64,000 bases of DNA from Saitoella complicata NRRL Y-17804 (taxonomy: Eukaryota; Ascomycota; Saitoellomycetes; Saitoellales; Saitoellaceae), in the NCBI RefSeq assembly GCF_001661265.1, contig NW_017567004.1, positions 16,959 to 80,958 on the forward strand. Direction: 5' to 3'. A program made the position numbers and the translations under genes. Under the pieces are notes generated by a model. The model was not told where the DNA came from, made no database searches, and saw only the letters and a program-made list of their open reading frames with translations. Shown here in pieces: positions 50,455-62,174 of the stretch (the stretch's first letter is position 1; each line of letters opens with the position of its first letter).

Positions 50455-52139
50455 ATGCCAGACGGATCAACCCAAACCATAACCCACCCAACCCTAGGCT
50501 GTACGTTAAAGGGTATCCAGGTAAACCCCAACGTCATCGAATACCGTGGTATCCCATACGCCCGGATCACCGAGCGTTTTGCCGATCCGGAGCCTGTTAA
50601 TCGATTGGAGGTCGAGGGAGGGGTGTACGATGCGACCAAGTTTGGCGCGGTGAGTCCGCAGCCACCACATACGGCTGAGAACGAGTTGGCGTTTTTGGGG
50701 GCCACGTTGCCCGTGCGTCCGCTTGACCAAGGTACATACTCTTCCTCCTTCGTCGCCCTCAGTTCCCTGTTTACTTACAATTTACCATAGATGAGTTCGG
50801 TTGTCTCAACATCAACGTTAGCGTGCCCACTGGTACCTTGTCTACCAAGGGTTTACCAGTCCTCCTCTTCATCCACGGCGGCGCTTACAGATTCTCCGCC
50901 GCAACATTACCCCAACACGACGTAACCTCCCTCTGCTCCCTCTCCCACACCCTCAACAAACCCACCATCATCGTCTCCTTCAACTACCGTCTCGGACTCT
51001 TTGGGTTTTTGAGTTCGAGGGATGTGGGGGTGAGTGGGAATGCGGCGTTGAAGGATCATATTGCGGCGTTGAGGTGGGTGAGGAGGCATATAGCGGGGTT
51101 CGGGGGTGATGTGGGGAATGTCACGGTGTTTGGGGAGTCGGCGGGTGGGGCGGCGGTGGATACGCTGCTTCATTCGAAGGTACCTGAAGTGAAGGGGGCC
51201 TTTAGGAGGGCGTGTATGATGTCGGGATCGGTGGCGTTGATGGGTGTTGCCCCGCCTGCTGTTCACGAGCGCCTGGTGTACGACAAACTTTGCGTGGCAC
51301 TCTCCATCCCTGCCTCCCTTTCCCCGGTAGAGAAGCTCGCGAAGCTCCGTGCGGCACCAGTGGAGACACTCGTCAATCTTGGCCTCGCGCTCCCCGCCAT
51401 GCCAGTGGTGGACGGTACCTACATTCCGGATCTCGTTACATGGGATAACATGGAAGATACGAAAGTGCCGGCGTGGTGCGAGAGTGTTATGGTAGGAGAT
51501 TGTAAGGACGATGGGTGGGTTTACGCACTGCTCCGTCCTTCGCTGCTCAAGGATCAAGATATGGCAAGTACTCTGGCGAAGGCGCTCGCGTCGGCGTTCG
51601 GGGCGGATGGAAAGGAACTCGCGAAACTCCTCGGTCTACTTGACGACTTCAAGGGAAAGCAGGACGCTCTAAGACGCGGTGCCAACGCAATCGGCGAACT
51701 CTCTTTCTGTCGTGCCGCCGCTGCTCTGGCACGCACCTGGTCCCAGAAGAAAGCGTATCTATACCACTTCGACCAACCTTCGACATGGGCTGGCCCCAAT
51801 GAGGGTATGGCACATCATGCATTAGATATCGTCTACCTCTTCCAATCATATCACTCGCAGTTCACCTCACCCTCACAAGTTGCGCTCTCGAAACAAATGG
51901 GGGCAATGTGGATTGCGTTCGCGAACGGCGAGGAGCCGTGGTCTCCTTACAAGGTGGATGATGGAAGGAAGGCGATGTGTATTGGTCCTGGGGAGTGTAG
52001 GGTGAAGACGGAGAAGGAGGATGACAGAGAGGGGAGGAGGGGGGAGGCGTGGAGGGTCATGGAAAGGATTGGGGTTGGGAAGGTTTGGGAGCTGTTCCAG
52101 GGGGTCATGTATTCCGTAAAGTCGGCCGGAAAGATTTGA
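50455..52139 (+). CDS. Type-B carboxylesterase
   Basis: Alpha/beta-hydrolase of the cholinesterase/lipase family. Exons 50455-50731 and 50791-52139 join in phase to 541 residues. TLGCTLKGIQVNPNVIEYRG and IPYARITERFADPEP form the N-terminal strands; PVLLFIHGGAYRFSA is the oxyanion HGG; NVTVFGESAGGAAVDTLL holds the nucleophile Ser; GMAHHALDIVYLF holds the His. In the usual catalytic-acid segment the sequence reads VGDCKDDGWVYALL, with Asp where Glu is more common. No signal peptide from this start, so a cytosolic enzyme is likely. In-frame ATGs upstream would add up to 74 residues. Confidence 0.88.
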
Positions 52140-52567
52140 GATACGTCAAATAAAATGTGGCTAAGCCTCATCGGCCGTATGTCTCAATCAAGCGCTGCCC
52201 CCCCCCCCCCCGAGCTCGCCTGTTGCTTCATCTTACCACATCCAGACAAAACAGCGTTACCTATCGCCCAGATCTCCTCCGGTGATTGGTCGGCAGCGTC
52301 GTATACGCGTCGGCTATCTCGGATCCGCGCTAGGAGATAAGCTACGTGCGAGTGCGGGGCACCCACAGCGATAAGGCAAAGCGCATACCGCAAGGCGTGT
52401 GCGCACTAATTTGATCGCCGTGGAGATTCGTGATACGCGTTCTCGTTATCGCTCGCTTCGTGATGGTGGCTCGTCGTGATCCTCGGGGCCCGCCCGCCGT
52501 AGTGTAACCTTATAAGTACGAGACGATTGCCGCAATGCTCGTACAGTGGTTGACCAAGTGAGCAAGC
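52140..52567. other. Intergenic with a run of 14 C
   Basis: 428 bp between two rightward genes; includes C14 at 52198-52211. Promoter of the permease by position. Confidence 0.5.
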
Positions 52568-54112
52568 ATGTCCGAGCCATCCAACATGCCCGGCTTCGCG
52601 CCTACCAAAACCCGCCGCAACTCCCTCACCAAACTCCCCTCCCCGACGGTCGGGGACATGGTCTCCGACTCCGGCACCGGCCAAATCGAATCCTACTACG
52701 ACGAGGCATCCATCCGTGCCCTCACCCGCAAAATCGATCGTCGCATCTTGCCATTGATGTGCGCCATCTACTTTCTGCAGTATTTGGACAAGACGTTGTT
52801 GAATTACGCTTCGGTGATGGGGTTGAATACGGATACGAAGTTGGTTGGGAATGAGTATGCGTTGCTCGGGACCGGTTTTTATATTGGATATTTGGTGTGG
52901 GAGCCGCCGACCAACTACTTGATGCAACGGCTTCCGTTGGCAAAGTATTTGAGTGGCAATATCGTTGTCTGGGGAGCTATGGTCGCTCTCCATGCGTGCG
53001 CGAAGAACTTTGCGGGGTTGATGACCTTGCGAGTCCTTCTCGGAGTGTTCGAATCGTGCGTTGCCCCCTCGTTGGTCTTGATCACCGGACAATGGTATAC
53101 CCGCGCCGAACAATCTCGTCGTCTCGGAATTTGGTATCTCCAGATCGGTATCGCACAAATGCTCGGATCCCTCATGTCCTGGGGTCTTCAGCATCTCCAC
53201 GGCGCGGCGTTGAAGAACTATCAAATCCTCTTCTTGCTGTTCGGGCTCCTCACCATCGTACTTGGAATCACTGTCTACATCTTCCTTCCCTCTTCCCCCG
53301 CTGACGCTAAATGGTTGACGACTGAGGAGAGAGAGATGCTCCTCTTCCACGTCCAAGGGGACACGAAAGGTAAATCCGTCTCGGACCGTCAATGGCGGTG
53401 GTCTCAAGTCTCCACCACCCTCCGCGAACCAACGACTTGGCTGGTGATCCTCATCACGGCCTTAACCATGATCGACAACGGCGCCGTCTCAAACTTCTCC
53501 TCCATCATCATCAAATCCTTCGGCTTCTCCGGAATCCAAACAACCCTCCTCAACTTCCCGAACGGCGTCGTCACCATCTTCGCAACCTTCTTCTCCACCT
53601 TCCTCGCCGCCTCTTTCCCGCGCTTGCGTCTCACTATCCTCACAGCCCTGTTGATCCCCTCCATCATCGGCGGGATTATGCTCGTGACCCTCCCCACAAC
53701 CGCAAAAGGCGCCCTCCTCGTCGGCGTTTACCTCCTCAACTCAGCCCCCGCCGGTCTTCCACTAATCTACGGCCTCATGGCCGCAAACTTCACCGGCTAT
53801 ACCCGTAAAGCCACCATCAACGCTCTCGTCCTCATGGGATTCTGTCTCGGAAACATCATTGGCCCGCAGAGTTTCGTGCCGGCTCAGGCGCCGGCGTATA
53901 GAGGTGCGAAGATTGGTATTGTTGTTACCTTGGCTGCTGCAGGAGGGTTGTGTATGGTGTTGAGGTGGATGTGGAAGAAGGAGAATGAGAGGAGGGAGGA
54001 GGGGAGTGGGACTGGGGTTGTGGTTGAGTTGAGTGGGAAGGCGGGGAGTGTTGAGAGGGAGGAGGATGAGATTACGGATTTGGATAACAAGGCGTTCCGC
54101 TACGTCTATTAG
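52568..54112 (+). CDS. MFS transporter, anion:cation symporter (Dal5-like) family
   Basis: One exon, 514 codons, about 12 membrane spans. YYDEASIRALTRKIDRRILP then LMCAIYFLQYLDKTLLNYAS is the typical TM1 start of the allantoate/nicotinate permease group. GYLVWEPPTNYLMQRLPLAK, RVLLGVFESCVAPSLVLITG and SGAQMLG-like IGIAQMLGSLMSWGL follow. The central loop is FLPSSPADAKWLTTEEREML, the conserved ACS signature. The second half includes NGAVSNFSSIIIKSFGFSGI and NFTGYTRKATINALVLMGF. It imports an organic anion (for example allantoate, nicotinate or pantothenate); the substrate is not readable from sequence. No neighbouring pathway genes. Confidence 0.92.
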   Translation: MSEPSNMPGFAPTKTRRNSLTKLPSPTVGDMVSDSGTGQIESYYDEASIRALTRKIDRRILPLMCAIYFLQYLDKTLLNYASVMGLNTDTKLVGNEYALLGTGFYIGYLVWEPPTNYLMQRLPLAKYLSGNIVVWGAMVALHACAKNFAGLMTLRVLLGVFESCVAPSLVLITGQWYTRAEQSRRLGIWYLQIGIAQMLGSLMSWGLQHLHGAALKNYQILFLLFGLLTIVLGITVYIFLPSSPADAKWLTTEEREMLLFHVQGDTKGKSVSDRQWRWSQVSTTLREPTTWLVILITALTMIDNGAVSNFSSIIIKSFGFSGIQTTLLNFPNGVVTIFATFFSTFLAASFPRLRLTILTALLIPSIIGGIMLVTLPTTAKGALLVGVYLLNSAPAGLPLIYGLMAANFTGYTRKATINALVLMGFCLGNIIGPQSFVPAQAPAYRGAKIGIVVTLAAAGGLCMVLRWMWKKENERREEGSGTGVVVELSGKAGSVEREEDEITDLDNKAFRYVY

Positions 54113-54595
54113 ATGTCAAAAACGAGGGTGTGGGTTTTGGAGGAGCGGCGTTGCTACTGCTTAATTTATTGCTTGTGATATGTGAGGATGTTTGTTAGCA
54201 AAGTATACCTTTTGGATGGATTTGTCAGTGCACGGCCGCTCCAGAGATTACTCCGATGATTAACAGGCGAGCCAACTCCGTCCATAACTGCTGCTGGCGA
54301 AGAGGGAGGTTAATCGACATTAGCAATTACCGATACCCACGCCTCGAGTGGAGGCCGTATACATGGCCAAACGAGGTGAGCGAACCTTGAAAATCGAGAA
54401 GACCCTTCAAATAAAAGACATAGCTTGACAATGGCTTCCGGCAAAATGGATTCCACACGCGAAAGTGACGTTTGCGAGACCCCTTAATGTCTCGGCCGGC
54501 GACCCCGCATGAAGCTCCCCGAAATCCCGATACTTACCACCAACACCAACACCGACTCGAACTGATCCCTCCCCCTACCAGCAACAACAGACAAG
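54113..54595. other. Intergenic between permease and thioesterase
   Basis: 483 bp, no gene recognised. Confidence 0.5.
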
Positions 54596-55691
54596 ATGCC
54601 GAGTCCGATCGAGGAGAATCTGGAGCTGAAGGAGATCGACACGAATCTCTATTCGAACACGAAACAGCTATGGACACCAATGGGCGCAAGTACGTGCTTG
54701 CAGACAGTTTCGGGCAGTCTCGGACTGTTGCTGATGAGTACATACAGGAGGCATCTTTGGAGGAGCAGTGATTGCGTGCGTAACGACTGGGCCAAACCTG
54801 CTTTCAGGCGAAAAGCTGACATATAGTTACACAGTCAAGCCCTCTCCGCTGCGCAAAAGACCGTGAGTCCGGAATATGTCGTTCACTCCCTCCACTCCTA
54901 CTTCCTCCTCCCGGTACCCTCTTCCCTGACTCCATCTCCTATCTACCGTATGACAGCTAACAGAGTTGGTGTATCTGCAGGGCGACAACTCCCACCCAAT
55001 CATCTACCACGTCGAACGCGTCCGTGACGGCCGCTCCTACGCGACCCGCACCGTCCAAGCCCAACAACGCGGCCGCGCAATCTTCACAATAACTTGCTCC
55101 TTCCAACGTCCCGAACCCTCCACCATGTCCCACAACACACCCATCCCACCTGATCTCCCCGATCCAGAAACATTGATGAATGATTCGGATTTATTGCAGG
55201 CGATGGTTGATGCGGATAAGTTGAGTGAGAGGGAGAGGAAGGGATTGATTAAACGGATGGAGCCCGGTCCGATTGAGAGTCGGAGGGTGCCGTTTCGGAG
55301 GTGGAATAAGGATTTGGAGCCGTATCAGAAGCGGCAGAGGTTTTGGGTGAAAGCCCGCGGATCAATAGAAGCACAAACGTCGCACGCGATGGCGTTGGCA
55401 TACTTCTCCGACTCGTGGTTTGTGGGAACCTCGGTAAAGGTAAACGAACCCATCGAGGGGAAGGTGGTGATGATGGCGAGTCTCGACCATTCCGTGTATT
55501 TCCACATCCGTGATTGGAGAGCGGACGAATGGTTGTTGTATGAGATGGAGAGTTCGTGGAGTGGTGGGGGACGGGGCTTCGCGAGTGGGAAGATCTGGAG
55601 ACGGGATGGGGTGCTGGTTGCGAGTTGTTTCCAGGAGGGGTTGGTAAGGGTGGATAATTTGAAGGGCAACAAGAGAGATGCGAAGATCTAG
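54596..55691 (+). CDS. Acyl-CoA thioesterase II (ACOT8/TesB-like)
   Basis: Hydrolyses long-chain acyl-CoA, usually in peroxisomes alongside beta-oxidation. Four exons (54596-54689, 54748-54775, 54835-54913, 54981-55691) give 303 residues; exon 2 is only 28 nt. Joined motifs: ARGIFGGAVIAQALSAAQKT, VVHSLHSYFLLPGDNSHPII and YHVERVRDGRSYATRTV, then the second hotdog domain with HAMALAYFSDSW and MASLDHSVYFH. These carry the TesB Asp/Thr/Gln-type active site. The C-terminal end (KRDAKI) is not a canonical SKL-type signal, so peroxisomal import by PTS1 is uncertain. Confidence 0.92.
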
Positions 55692-55914
55692 ACATTAAAC
55701 CACCGAGGAGACCGCTTCTAGGGGAACACGCTCTGGTATAACTTTAACTATCACGTCGAAACTATTCAATTACTTCAACCTCGGTGCCCCACCATCAGGC
55801 ACAAACACAGGCGTAATTCCAAAAAGAACAATGACTTCATTTGACAGGAAAACAGCTGCCGGGATAAGTCAAGGGAGAAATGAGACGAGAGTCTTTTTGG
55901 CAATGGCGTCTAGA

Positions 55915-57402
55915 TTAATCCCTATACTCAATCTCCGAACACATCAAAACATCTGTACTGGTGCCCTCCCACCCTCTATTGCCCCCCGTCGTCAATAAAA
56001 ATCTACACGTAGGATCCAGCATAATCCCACTAACAACCCCTCCATGATGTCCCGGCACGATCCAAAACGGTGGAGCGCCACCTCTATCCTTCTCCTTCAC
56101 CTCCTCCGCCTTCAGATCGTACAGCCTGATATTGTCGTTGGATGCGCAGACGAGATGGCGGGCGTTCGGCATGGCATAGACCGCTGATACCGCGCCTGAG
56201 TTGGCTGGGAGTCGGATGGTGCGGATGGGTTGCGAGGGGGACGAGTGCAGAGAGTATTCTTCCACGGATTGATTACGTCGACCGACGAAGATGGAGTTTC
56301 CGTCGATAGACCACGTTGCTGTCATACACCATGGCGGCACACCACGTGCTAGTCCGAGTTTTGTGATGGGGGTAGGTGAACGCCGGTCGTGGATCGTAAC
56401 GTTTCCGTCGTAGGAGGAGGCGAGGAAGGTTGATTGGGATACTAGGGTTGGTGAGTCAGGGGGTGGGTTGGTTTCGGATGAGTCGGGTTCGCCTTTGGGG
56501 GAGGCGTCGAAGTCTTCGAGTTGGGCTTCGAGTTCTTTTTCGAGGGCGTCGACGTCTTCTGCTTCGCCTTCTGCGTCGTCGTCTACGTCGTCGTCTACGT
56601 CGTCGAACAGCGAGTCTGGTGACCCAGGTCCAACCGACTTCTTGCCCGAGTCCCTACGCGTTAATGGTGTTTTCGTGGGTGGCGAGTTGCCCACAGGAAT
56701 GGGTACGCCGCCCTCAGGCCTGAATGCGATTGTCGAGACTTGTCCCGTACACCCGTCAAAAGTCCGTAGAACATTGCCGGTATTCAGGTCCCAGTCGTAG
56801 ATATTCTTGTCCCATCCACCTGACAAAACCGACGTCTCGTCTTGACCTAGCCGAAGGACGGAGACGGGCGTGGTGTGTCGTTGTAGCAAGTGGATTGTCC
56901 GACCTTCCTCGTGACGCACGGTTTGGAGGTTGATGTGGCCTGATTGGAGACCAGTCAAGGCCCAGATAGCTTGTGAATGAACCGCGAGTGAGTAAACCGG
57001 ACTCAAAGGCTGATTTGACGGCGCTGTTGGTACTATAAACACGTCAGGATCCTCACCTTATCGCGAAGAACGTTCGACTTACCACCAGACATATCATTCT
57101 CCCAATACGACACTAAAATCCCCGCCCTCGTAACCGTATCAACAAACGGATGCCTCTGCGCAACAGTCAACGGTAGCTTCCCGTTCATACTGCCGAAAAA
57201 GTCAAACTTCCTCACGTATCCGTCCGAGCCACCCGTGAATAGCCAGCGCATACAGGGTGTTGCTGCCATGACGTTTACGGATGTCGCGTGTGGGGCGGCC
57301 ATGTAGGGTGTTATTTCGTAAGTGGTACAGGTTGTTGCGCGGGGGTCTGGGCCTTGGATGCGGTGGGAGGTTTGCGGGCGGGGAGAAGGGGCTGTGGTTT
57401 CT

Positions 57403-57440
<38 letters not shown>

Positions 57441-57758
57441 CGCGTCGTTGTCCGCGTCGTTGTCCGCGTCGTTGTCCGCGTCGTTGTCGTTGTCGTTTTC
57501 GTCGTCATCAGGCTCGCCATCCGCGTCTTCGTCGTCGTCTTCTGGCTCTCCCTCCGCATCGGCTTCTTCATCCATGTCTTCCTCGCCTTCTGCGTCTTCC
57601 ATTTCTGCATCTCCATCTATATCGACAGGTGATCGTGGATCTGTATGATGGTCAGCTTAATCAACGAACTTCTCCAGGCCATGCATACCTTGCGACTCTT
57701 GGTACCGCGTCGTGGAAGGCGACTGATACTCTTCATCTCTATCGTCGTCACTGTCCAT
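55915..57758 (-). CDS. SPT8: SAGA complex subunit Spt8 (WD40)
   Basis: TBP-binding WD40 subunit of SAGA. Exons 57689-57758 (MDSDDDREEYQSPSTTRYQE), 57083-57640 and 55915-57032 join to 581 residues. The N-terminus is strongly acidic, with a Asp-Asn/Asp-Ala repeat encoded by 57404-57500. WD repeats follow: TPCMRWLFTGGSDGYVRKFD, VYSLAVHSQAIWALTGLQSG, VLSGGWDKNIYDWDLNTGNV, FLASSYDGNVTIHDRRSPTP, DGNSIFVGRRNQSVEEYSL and RHLVCASNDNIRLYDLKAEE, ending at RFLLTTGGNRGWEGTSTDVL. An acidic loop splits two blades. Order and sequence match fungal Spt8. Its start lies 114 bp from the CorA start. Confidence 0.93.
57404..57500. repeat. GTCGTT/GTCCGC tandem repeat inside SPT8
   Basis: Hexamers GTCGTT and a 12-bp unit GTTGTCCGCGTC (four copies) in tandem. 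On the coding (minus) strand they give alternating Asp-Asn and Asp-Ala. Length is a multiple of three units, so expansion or contraction keeps frame. Confidence 0.9.
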
Positions 57759-57872
57759 CTATATTGTTACGCTTTTTCGCGTCCTTCTTGGTGCACAGAC
57801 TGTCGGCTCAAGAGCCCCGTACGAGTGGCTGGTGCGTTTACTAGTAACGCAACCTTAAATGGTTGTGCACAC
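57759..57872. promoter_or_regulatory. 114-bp bidirectional promoter SPT8/CorA
   Basis: Only 114 bp separate the two outward-facing start codons, so promoters and leaders of both genes must overlap. Inferred from layout. Confidence 0.5.
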
Positions 57873-59866
57873 ATGTCCACTAGCAACCGCAAGCCTGTCA
57901 AGGGAATGGGACCAAAGGGCTACAGAACGTTCGAACAAACCCGCCAATCCAATATGTCTACCAAAAATAGCAGGTCGGACGAGGTGAGCAGCAATCGAGG
58001 AATGGATCAAGCAGAGCTGACGGGGCTTTCAGCGTCTGACGTCATGTTCAGTATCGACGACAATGTCGACTCTAAGGGAATCACCTCAATCGTCACATCC
58101 TACTACTCGTCCGAATAGTGGAAATGGGGAGCACATCATCGATATGGAGAATCAGACCGTTGTAGATGAGGTCGGCGGGCGGATGTCTCCAAACCGGCTT
58201 CGAACCGCCGCACGGAAGGCAGGTTTTCTGGAATCTTGTTTTATTCAACATGCTGACCACTTACAGATTATCAACCTTCGCCGAATGTCGTCCGGCTACC
58301 GCAACGCAGGCGCAGAACCCGGTCTCGACGTCCGCACAATGACCGTCCCCCTCGAAGCGAAATGTACGGTAACGGTCACGGATTTCTCCAAAACCACATG
58401 TCGCCAAACCGAAGAAATGGACAACTCCCGCTTTATCGATTTTCTCGACCAAGATTCCCCACGCGAAGGTAAAGTGCGTTGGATCAACGTCAATGGTCAC
58501 AGTTGGGACGTTATCAGGGATTTGGCGATGAAGTATGATTTACATCGATTGGCGGTGGAGGATTTATTGCATATTCCGCAACGAACGAAGGTTGATCAAT
58601 ACTCAACTCACACGTTCATTTGTCTTAACCTTCACACGCTAATCTACAACACCGGCCACGATACGCCCGAGAAAATCGACGAGAAACCACCCTCGGATTC
58701 GCCTCGGTCATATGCTTCTAACCTCTGGAAAGCCTGGAGAAAAGAACGTATCATGAACGAACAAGACCTGGATGAGGCAGCTGCTGCGGCGGCAGGGATG
58801 GCACCTGAGGAATTGCCGAGACGGACGTTGCAGAGGATGCATCATCATAACGTCAAGTCTGTCTTTCTGGACTCGCATCAGAGTTTGAAATCGAGGGGAA
58901 TGGCAGTCGCAGTGGAACAAGTGAGTATCTTCCTCATGGACGACAACACCGTTATCTCAGTCTTCGAACACTCCGCCCCCATCGTCGCCGAACCAATCGT
59001 CAAACGCCTCCTAACCCGCAACACACTCCTCCGCTCTTCACAAGATGCGTCATTATTGGTACAGAGTATCTTAGACGGAATTGTGGATTTGGCGTTTCCA
59101 ATTATCTCGACATATCAAGAACATCTATCAGAGTTGGAGATTGATGTGTTGACGACGCCGGAGATGGCGCATACCCGACAACTCCACATTCTCTCCGGCG
59201 AACTGAATTTGTTGAAGAGAACGTTATCGCCCATCACGTCAATCGTCAACTCCCTACGCGACCACTCCAAAACCGTCAAGATCAGTGAAGATGGAAGACC
59301 AGGAAGTCCACATGGCGGGGAAATCAGCGATCTGGCAAGGATCTACTTGGCGGATGTGGCAGATCATGTTCAGGTAGGAATAACAAGACTGTTAACTTCC
59401 TGATTTCGGAAGCTGACCCTCAACAACCCACAGACGCTCGTGGAGAATATCGAGATGATGAAATCACAGACAGACAGTTCGACGGATTTGATTTTCAATA
59501 CAATGGCGACACTGCAGAACGAGAGTATGAAACAATTGACATTGGTCACCTTGGGTAAGTGGGTATGTAAACGGTTGTCCGAACGCTTTGCTAATGAACG
59601 CTCTTACAGTCTTCCTTCCCCTTACTTTCTTGACAGGCTACTTCGGGATGAACTTCACCCAATTCGGGGCCCTCGATCACGATCTTCGCTATTTCTGGCA
59701 AATTGCGGGACCGACGACGGGGGCGGTGGTGTTGATGGTTAGTTATGGATGGTTGAAGAGGCATTTGGTCAAGACTGTGAGGAGGGTCGAGAAGAAAATT
59801 ACGAGAACGCTGGAGGAGGAGGTTATGCAAAAGGAGGGGTTTGGACCGCGTTGGGTCAGTAAGTGA
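57873..59866 (+). CDS. CorA-type Mg2+ transporter (Alr1/Mnr2-like)
   Basis: Homopentameric Mg2+ channel of plasma or vacuolar membrane. Exons 57873-57983, 58033-59373, 59434-59554 and 59610-59866 give 609 residues. The first intron (GTGAGC..TTTCAG) shifts the frame and removes an apparent stop, so the frame starting at 58063 is not the true N-terminus. The long cytosolic domain shows RWINVNGHSWDVIRDLAMKY, LAVEDLLHIPQRTKVDQYST and VEQVSIFLMDDNTVISVFEH. The pore is VFLPLTFLTGYFGMNF with the GMN signature at about 537, followed by TM2 (GAVVLMVSYGWLKRHL). Large N-terminal domain and insertion size suit the Alr/Mnr2 branch rather than mitochondrial Mrs2. Confidence 0.93.
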
Positions 59867-59992
59867 TTACCCCGGATATAGTAGACGAGTGTACGAGTAC
59901 GAGAGGGGTGATGGGTGAGGGATGTAAGAGTATCTTGGGATATCTAGCACAGTATACGTAAAAGCATCATAAGCAAAGCATTTTCTACCCTT

Positions 59993-61809
59993 TCAAAGGC
60001 GCGACTCCTGGCTATTCCTCCTTGCACGTCCCTGATGTCTCCAAACCCAATCAATCTCACTTCCAACAAGCAAGTTCTCTCTAATCTTCTTCACATCCTC
60101 GTCCGTCATCCCACAATACTCCTTCACGTACCTCTCCGCACCCCCGAACCGTTCTTGAAGCATCTTCAACGTTACCATCATAGACTCGTATTTTGAACTC
60201 ATCAGGGATGACAGGGCAGCTTTCTTCGGGTTATTGAGATCCTCGTCGGAGGAGGTGGGGAGGGATGCGATGATTTTATCGTGTTCGTCTTTGAGGCCTT
60301 CGGTTGTGAGTTCGTATTCGCGAGCGACGGTTTCGTCGTCCACGCCCGCAAGCTTCAAGATCAGCGCACAGATGACTCCGGTACGGTCTTTTCCAGCTTT
60401 GCAATGGATAACCAGCCCCTCGTCGGGACAGTCGCGGAGGTGGAGCAGGACTGTGCGGAAAGCGTGACCACCGTGCTGGAGGATTGTTTTGTAGGCTTTG
60501 AGGAAACCTTCGATACCATTATGGTAGTTCGCGAAGCGTTGTGCGAGTTTTTCAGGCGAGTAATCTTCTTCTTTGAAGACAGGATTGTGACACCTCTGAA
60601 CCCCCTCCAACTCACCCCACCCAGACTTCTTCAGTTCAGGGTCAGATCTGAGATCATACGCGACCTTGATATTTAACTTCCGCATCACATCCGCCCCACG
60701 CTCGGTGACCCCACACAAATCCGCAGACCTAAAAATCCACCCCTTCCGGACCCACTGCTCACCCTCATTCTTCCACCCACCGAGATCACGGAAATTCGCG
60801 GTTCCTTCGACGTCCATCTTAAACCGACGAGTACCGCCGATCCATTGGCTTCGTTTCCAGAAGCGTTTGCGTTCTGATTCTGAGGAGAGCCAGTTGGCGA
60901 TGTACTTTGCTACGTCGGGGTTGAAGTTATGGCGGGGTTCGAGGTCGGGAAGGTGAGGGGAGGGTTCGCCGGTCGGTGCGTAATAGTTGTGGTCGGCGCC
61001 TTCGACCATCTGGAGGGTGTGTCGTCCCGCCAACAGATTTGCGAAGTATTGCACTTCGTTGGGAGGAACAATATGATCCCGCGTGCCCATCATTGTAAGG
61101 ACATTCACGTCGGGCGGGAAGTGTTCGATTACGCTCAAGTCGATATTCGAGTTTGCTTCGATTTCTTCCCATGGTGTACGCTTAGCCTTAACTTCACCTG
61201 TGTGTTTGACCTTGATTTTGTCGGTTGCGCCGCCTTCTTCGGCCATCGTTTTGCTTCTCATGAGATACCTGTCGCGCAGGCCGGAACCAAAATAACGGCC
61301 TGATGCATTAACAAGAAGAGGAATTCGTAAATCAGGCCGGTGGTGGGCGTAGAGAAGAGCAACTTGTCCACCTCGGGAGTGGCCGACGATGGCGTAGATC
61401 TGATACTTGCGTTCGCGTCGGAGATGGTCCGTGACAGCATCCAGATCAGCATAGTCATCCTGCAAACATTGTTAATAGATATATGAATCAATGAACGACC
61501 AGATGTACCTTGAACAATCTTGGTCGATCCCAGTCTCCATCACTCTCCCCATTGCCACGAAAGTCCAATCGGAAGCTGTTCCCCTCGTACTCCTCCGCAA
61601 GGTACTTGAGGAAGAGATAATCTTTATGTCCAAGATGACCTGTAGCTCCATGTCTCAGTACCTTGCTTGATGGGCGCTTGGGGAAATCGTGACATACCAT
61701 GTAGGATCAAGATGCACTTGTCCGATTGAGGATCATTGACCCGCAACTGGCCAACAATGGCCTCACCCAGCGGGCCAGGAATCGAGATACGCTCTTCTTG
61801 AACAGACAT
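59993..61809 (-). CDS. Fusion of alpha/beta-hydrolase and CX5R tyrosine/dual-specificity-type phosphatase
   Basis: Exons 61698-61809, 61509-61639 and 59993-61459 give 569 residues in one frame. N-terminal half: CILILHGHLGHKDYLFLKYL, FRLDFRGNGESDG, IYAIVGHSRGGQVALLYAHH (nucleophile about Ser109), MMGTRDHIVPPNEV (acid) and QMVEGADHNYY (His): a full serine-hydrolase triad. C-terminal half: GTANFRDLGGWKNEG, WIFRSADLCGVTERGAD, VAYDLRSDPE and GLVIHCKAGKDRTGVICALI, the CX5R loop of the IphP/Y_phosphatase3 family. Both modules look intact. The product may couple ester or lipid hydrolysis with dephosphorylation; substrates are unknown. No signal or membrane span. Confidence 0.9.
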
Positions 61810-62168
61810 CTTGTGGTATCTTCACCGTCCTCGGATGCCTTGGTGTTTTGTAGGTCTTCGGGGTGTTACAACGCTAGAGTTTAAGGTTGAATGAACATGC
61901 GGGGTCGAACGTCGTCGGACCGAGACACCCCGCAGCCAGCTGTGCCTTCGCTCGGGATTTGCTCGAAGAGGATTAAATTCATGGACGTGATTGATGCATA
62001 ACTGAACCACAAACGGATGGTGTTCAAACACTTGGGATTCTTGCTCATCTTGTCTATACCGTCTTACGTTACTCTCAGTTGCAATATAGTTTGTGCATGC
62101 AGGTCCCACCACGGTGCTCAAGGTAACCACCAAACCGTAAAATCCAACAACCTCACCATTCAAGCAGT
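61810..62168. other. Intergenic, left flank of the transposase
   Basis: 359 bp: 5' flank of the fusion gene and left part of the mobile element. No clear terminal inverted repeat was found. Confidence 0.45.
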
Positions 62169-62174
62169 CCAGGG

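Noticed and set aside
58063-58065. ATG as start of the CorA transporter
   Set aside because: A clean upstream intron (57984-58032) joins an earlier exon in phase, so this Met is internal.
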